Part shown: piece after piece, positions 61,070 through 64,000 of the stretch
How the letters are laid out: each line of letters begins with the position of its first letter
Position numbering within the stretch: position 1 is the first letter of the stretch
NCBI GenBank assembly: GCA_963777665.1
Contig: CAVZRJ010000005.1
Span: 1-64,000, forward strand
Length of the DNA stretch: 64,000 nucleotides
From: Bog-756 sp963777665
Lineage (GTDB): Bacteria > Actinomycetota > Acidimicrobiia > Acidimicrobiales > RAAP-2
Direction of reading: 5' to 3'
Position numbers and translations under genes: made by a program
Notes under the pieces: model-generated
Databases searched by the model: none
The model's input: only the letters and a program-made list of their open reading frames with translations
What the model was told of the DNA's origin: nothing

Positions 61070-61990
61070 TCAGAAGGTCGCAGGCAGCAGCGGGGCCAGG
61101 GCTTGGAAGAAGAGGAACACCACGCCCAACCAGGCGAGGAGACCCGCGACCAGCACCGTTGCGCGCCGGCCCCCATTCGTCCTGCGGGCGAGGACCCAGA
61201 CCGCTGAGATGATGATGGCCACGGCGATCCCCCAGACGATTGCCGCCGCCAGGTTCCGCGGCTGTTCGACCGGTGCCGCCCGGTGAATCGCGGTCGGCGT
61301 CGGATTCCCCGGGACCGCAGGGACCCCGGGGACCGTCGTCTTGGCGTGGGTGAGCACGTCTGCGGTCAACGAGGCGTGCACCACGAGCCGCTGCGCCGCG
61401 CTGTAGCGGGGGTTGCAGGTGGTCAGGGTCAGGGTCGGGGTCGGGGTCGGGTCGACCACGGCGACGTCGGTCGGGGGAACTGCCTGGCTCGTCGTGACGC
61501 TGTAGACGAACAACCCCTGCACGGTCGCGATCTCGATGGCATCACCCGGGACGAGCTCGTTGAGGTTGTAGAAGGGATGGAGATAGGTCGTGCGGTGACC
61601 GGCGATGGCCACATTGCCGGCCTCGCCGGGCAAGGGTGTCGTCGGGTAGTGGCCCGGTCCGTCCTGGAGCTGGGCCTCCCCGGTCCCCTCCACGATGACC
61701 ATCGAGAGCGAGATCCTCGGGATCGAGATGACGCCGACCGGGTCGCCGAGGGCGGGGTCGGCGATGGCGGCGGCGATCCTCGGGACCGCTGGGGGAAGCT
61801 TGGTGGGAAGCCGGGACACGGTGACCCCGGCCCTGCGTTCGGCCGTTGCGAACTCGGTGCGGAGCTGGGCCTGGGCGCGGGCGGTGTAGAGACCGGTTCC
61901 CCACAACAGGTAGGGGATGAAGAGGAGGACCAGGGTCCCGGCGACCAGGAGGACGCGCCCAACGGCCATGCGGATGGTCGTGAACGACAC
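61070..61990 (-). CDS. srtE: sortase, class E type
   Basis: A 306-residue sortase: N-terminal membrane helix (about 12-30), the catalytic domain with His132 in VAIAGHRTTYLHPF, Cys192 in TLTTC at 188-192 (the TLxTC signature) and Arg201 in AAQRLVVHA, and two more hydrophobic helices near the C-terminus. The extra C-terminal helices and actinobacterial context suggest class E, which recognises LAxTG or similar; here the neighbour offers LPFTG. It joins that protein to the peptidoglycan or to an anchor lipid. Confidence 0.85.
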   Translation of the reverse strand: MSFTTIRMAVGRVLLVAGTLVLLFIPYLLWGTGLYTARAQAQLRTEFATAERRAGVTVSRLPTKLPPAVPRIAAAIADPALGDPVGVISIPRISLSMVIVEGTGEAQLQDGPGHYPTTPLPGEAGNVAIAGHRTTYLHPFYNLNELVPGDAIEIATVQGLFVYSVTTSQAVPPTDVAVVDPTPTPTLTLTTCNPRYSAAQRLVVHASLTADVLTHAKTTVPGVPAVPGNPTPTAIHRAAPVEQPRNLAAAIVWGIAVAIIISAVWVLARRTNGGRRATVLVAGLLAWLGVVFLFFQALAPLLPATF

Positions 61991-62142
61991 GGCGCAATGC
62001 TACCGGCACCACCCTGCGACCCTCGGGCGGCCTGCCGCCGGCCGGGCGACCTCCGAGGGTACGATTGCCACCGCACGCCCGCCGCGCCGAGGTCCGGCGG
62101 GTCCTGCCCATCGGGTCGGTGCCAGCAGGATCGAGTGACGCC

Positions 62143-63887
62143 GTGAGCAATCCAGGGGGACGACGGCGACGCAGGTGGATCCTGGCGGTTGGCATCCTGC
62201 TGGTACTGCTGGCATGGTCGGGTGTGCTGGCCGCCAAGACCTGGTCGGCCTACCGTCATGACCAGCAGGGCCTGGCCCAGCTCGACGCGGTCCGGGCCAA
62301 CCTCGCTCCCGGTCAGGTCACTGCGCCGTCCACCCAGCGCTCCCTCGAGGCAGCGCAGGCCGCGTTCGACGCGGCCCGGGCCGACCTCTCCTCGCCGCTG
62401 TTCGCACCGGTGACCGTGGTGCCGGTCATCGGGCGGCAGCTCAACTCCGTCCGGGCGCTGAGCTCCGCTGCGGGCCAGGTCTCCGCCGTCGGCGCCAGTT
62501 TCCTCGGCGAGGTCCACCAGGTGCTCGACCTCCCGCACTCGGCCGGCCCCGAACGGGTCGCCTCGCTGAAGCGACTGTCCGCGCTCTCGCTCTCGTCCGC
62601 CCGACAGCTGTCGGTGATCGACACCGGGCCGGGAACGCGCTGGTCTCGCCGCTCGCCCGCAAACACGAGCAGTTCGTGTCACAGCTGGACGACGCACGCA
62701 CCCGACTGGCCGACGCGGCAGCTGTCTCGGCAGTGACCGCCACCATCCTCCAGGGACCGCAGTCGTACCTGGTGCTCGCTGCCAACAACGCCGAGATGCG
62801 GGCCGGCTCGGGCGCCTTCCTCGACATCGGGACGGCAACCACCGCCGACGGCACCGTACAACTGGGTGGCCTCGGGCCCTCGGGAGCGCTCACCCTGCCG
62901 GTCGGCGCGGTCACCGCGACCGGGGACCTCGAGCGCAACTGGGGCTGGCTCCTCCCCGGGGTCGACTTCCGCAACCTAGGGGTCACCCCGCAGTTCGACG
63001 TGACGGCACCTCTGGCGGTCCGCATGTGGCAGGCCGCAACCGGACAGCTGGTGGACGGGGTCATCGCCATCGACGTGGTCGGCCTCCAGCAGATCCTCTC
63101 AGCCACCGGCCCGGTCGAGGTGAACGGCCAGTCCATCGGCGCCGGCAACGTCGAGTCCTACCTTTTGCACGACCAGTACGCGGGACTCACCGACAGCACG
63201 CTCGGGATCGTCGACCGCCAGGACGAGCTCGGCGCACTTGCCTCGGCGGTCCTGCGCCAGCTCCAGGGCGAGTCCACCGATCTCCGTTCGTTGGCCTCGG
63301 CGGTCACCGGGGCGGTCGCGGGGCGTCACCTGATGGTGTGGTCGTCCACGCCGGCGGCCCAGGCCGCATGGGTGGCCAGCGGGGTGAGCGGAGCCATCGC
63401 TCCGGACTCCCTGGCGGTGACCGTGATCAACCGCGGCGGCAACAAGCTCGACCAGTACCTGCCGGTGTCGGTGGGTGTCGGCACCCGGCCCTCGGGCACG
63501 GGTACGGAGGTCACCGTGACCACCACGCTCGAGAACCGGACCCCGGACGGACAGTCCCAGGTCATCGCCGGTCCGTATCCCGGTCTACCCGTCTCCTACG
63601 GCGCGTACACCGGGATCATCGCCGAGAACCTCCCGGCTGCGGCCTCGGACATCACCCTCGCCGGAGCCGGCCCGCTGAGCGCGAAGGGGGGAGAGGGGCC
63701 GACCTGGCTGATTGCCGCACCCTTCACCCTCACCCAGGGTGCGACCCGGACGGTGGTCGTCCGCTTCCACCTCCCGACCCCCCACGGGTCGATGATCGTG
63801 GTGCCGTCGGCCCGGATCCCGGCCGAGCAGTGGACGGCGGGAGGCCGCACCTTCAGCGATGACCGCCACGAGGTCATCGGATGGTGA
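62143..63887 (+). pseudogene. DUF4012 domain protein with a one-base frameshift
   Basis: GTG 62143 opens VSNPGGRRRRRWILAVGILL, with a membrane helix. The protein continues with a coiled-coil-like helical region (LDAVRANLAPGQ, SLEAAQAAFDAARADLSS). Near 62634 the frame shifts by one missing base, from DTGPG to NALVSPLARKHEQFVSQLDD. The rest is the DUF4012 body: SYLVLAANNAEMRAGSGAFL, GVTPQFDVTAPLAVRMWQAA and VIAIDVVGLQQILSATGPVE. DUF4012 proteins are extracytoplasmic and often next to wall or polysaccharide genes. Restoring one base gives about 581 residues. Confidence 0.78.
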
Positions 63888-63908
63888 ACCGGACCCGCGG
63901 TCCCATTG

Positions 63909-64000
63909 TCAGGAGGACCACACGCCGGTGACCACCGCGCCGGGGGCGACGTCGGCCAGTACGACAGCGTTGGCCCCGATCCAGGCGCCGTCACCGATGG
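63909..64000 (-). CDS. hexapeptide-repeat acyltransferase, C-terminus only
   Basis: The last 29 codons on the minus strand read IGDGAWIGANAVVLADVAPG, then AVVTGVWSS before the stop at 63909. The [LIV]-G-x-x-x-x repeat (IGDGAWIGANAVV) is the left-handed beta-helix of acetyl- and succinyltransferases such as NeuD-like and serine acetyltransferase types. The upstream part lies beyond the window. It could be a sugar O-acetyltransferase, which would suit the neighbouring DUF4012 and sortase genes. Confidence 0.7.
   Translation of the reverse strand, partial: IGDGAWIGANAVVLADVAPGAVVTGVWSS

Noticed and set aside
1..64000. CRISPR array, phage structural genes or antiphage cluster
   Set aside because: No regularly spaced identical repeats, Cas-like proteins, capsid, tail or restriction genes were seen; mobile content is limited to the two IS-type elements and the tRNA scar.

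Overview
The window is high-GC bacterial DNA with actinobacterial gene content. It encodes F420-type enzymes (a Ddn-like reductase, an LLM-class oxidoreductase), a PimB-like mannosyltransferase, a class E-type sortase with an LPFTG protein, a B12-dependent ribonucleotide reductase, and secreted proteins with GYWLVAADGG repeats. Together these suggest a Gram-positive actinobacterium, perhaps of the class Acidimicrobiia. That placement is inference from gene families, with no rRNA or marker gene to confirm it.

Bases 1 to about 28,000 look like an accessory region. Genes are short and poorly characterised, strands alternate often, and by eye GC is lower than further right. It holds a truncated GNAT acetyltransferase, a GFA protein, alpha/beta hydrolases, a lipoprotein with a neocarzinostatin-like fold, an IPT/TIG surface protein, a HigBA-like toxin-antitoxin pair, a decayed IS21 element that splits a Cys-rich gene, an intact ISL3 transposase, a seven-repeat secreted protein, a GT-C membrane protein, an SGNH hydrolase, a frameshifted lipoprotein and a multiply frameshifted small gene. 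A 3' half of a tRNA at 16197-16238 looks like the attachment-site scar of an integrative element lying to its left.

Bases 28,000 to 45,000 are metabolic: Nudix, OsmC, a coupled SDR and Baeyer-Villiger monooxygenase, two coupled DJ-1/PfpI proteins, and a large secreted FnIII/repeat protein. A divergent cluster (Lrp regulator, class III aminotransferase and FAD oxidase one way; aldehyde dehydrogenase, APC permease and alanine dehydrogenase the other) reads as a polyamine or amine catabolic module in which alanine made by the transaminase is recycled to pyruvate.

Bases 45,000 to 64,000 resemble core chromosome: QueG, a PimB-like glycosyltransferase, an SRPBCC protein, an LLM oxidoreductase, an AlaC-like aminotransferase, an acetoacetate decarboxylase-like gene, PlsC, an ACT protein, glycerol kinase, and nrdJ with a recognisable promoter and NrdR box. 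A zeta-toxin/antitoxin pair with a repeated operator, a cupin protein, small membrane proteins, the LPFTG protein with a convergent sortase, a DUF4012 protein and an incomplete hexapeptide acyltransferase follow. Four otherwise complete genes (nrdJ, the decarboxylase-like gene, the DUF4012 gene and one lipoprotein) each carry a single one-base frameshift, which may be sequence error rather than biology. No CRISPR array, rRNA or complete tRNA was seen.
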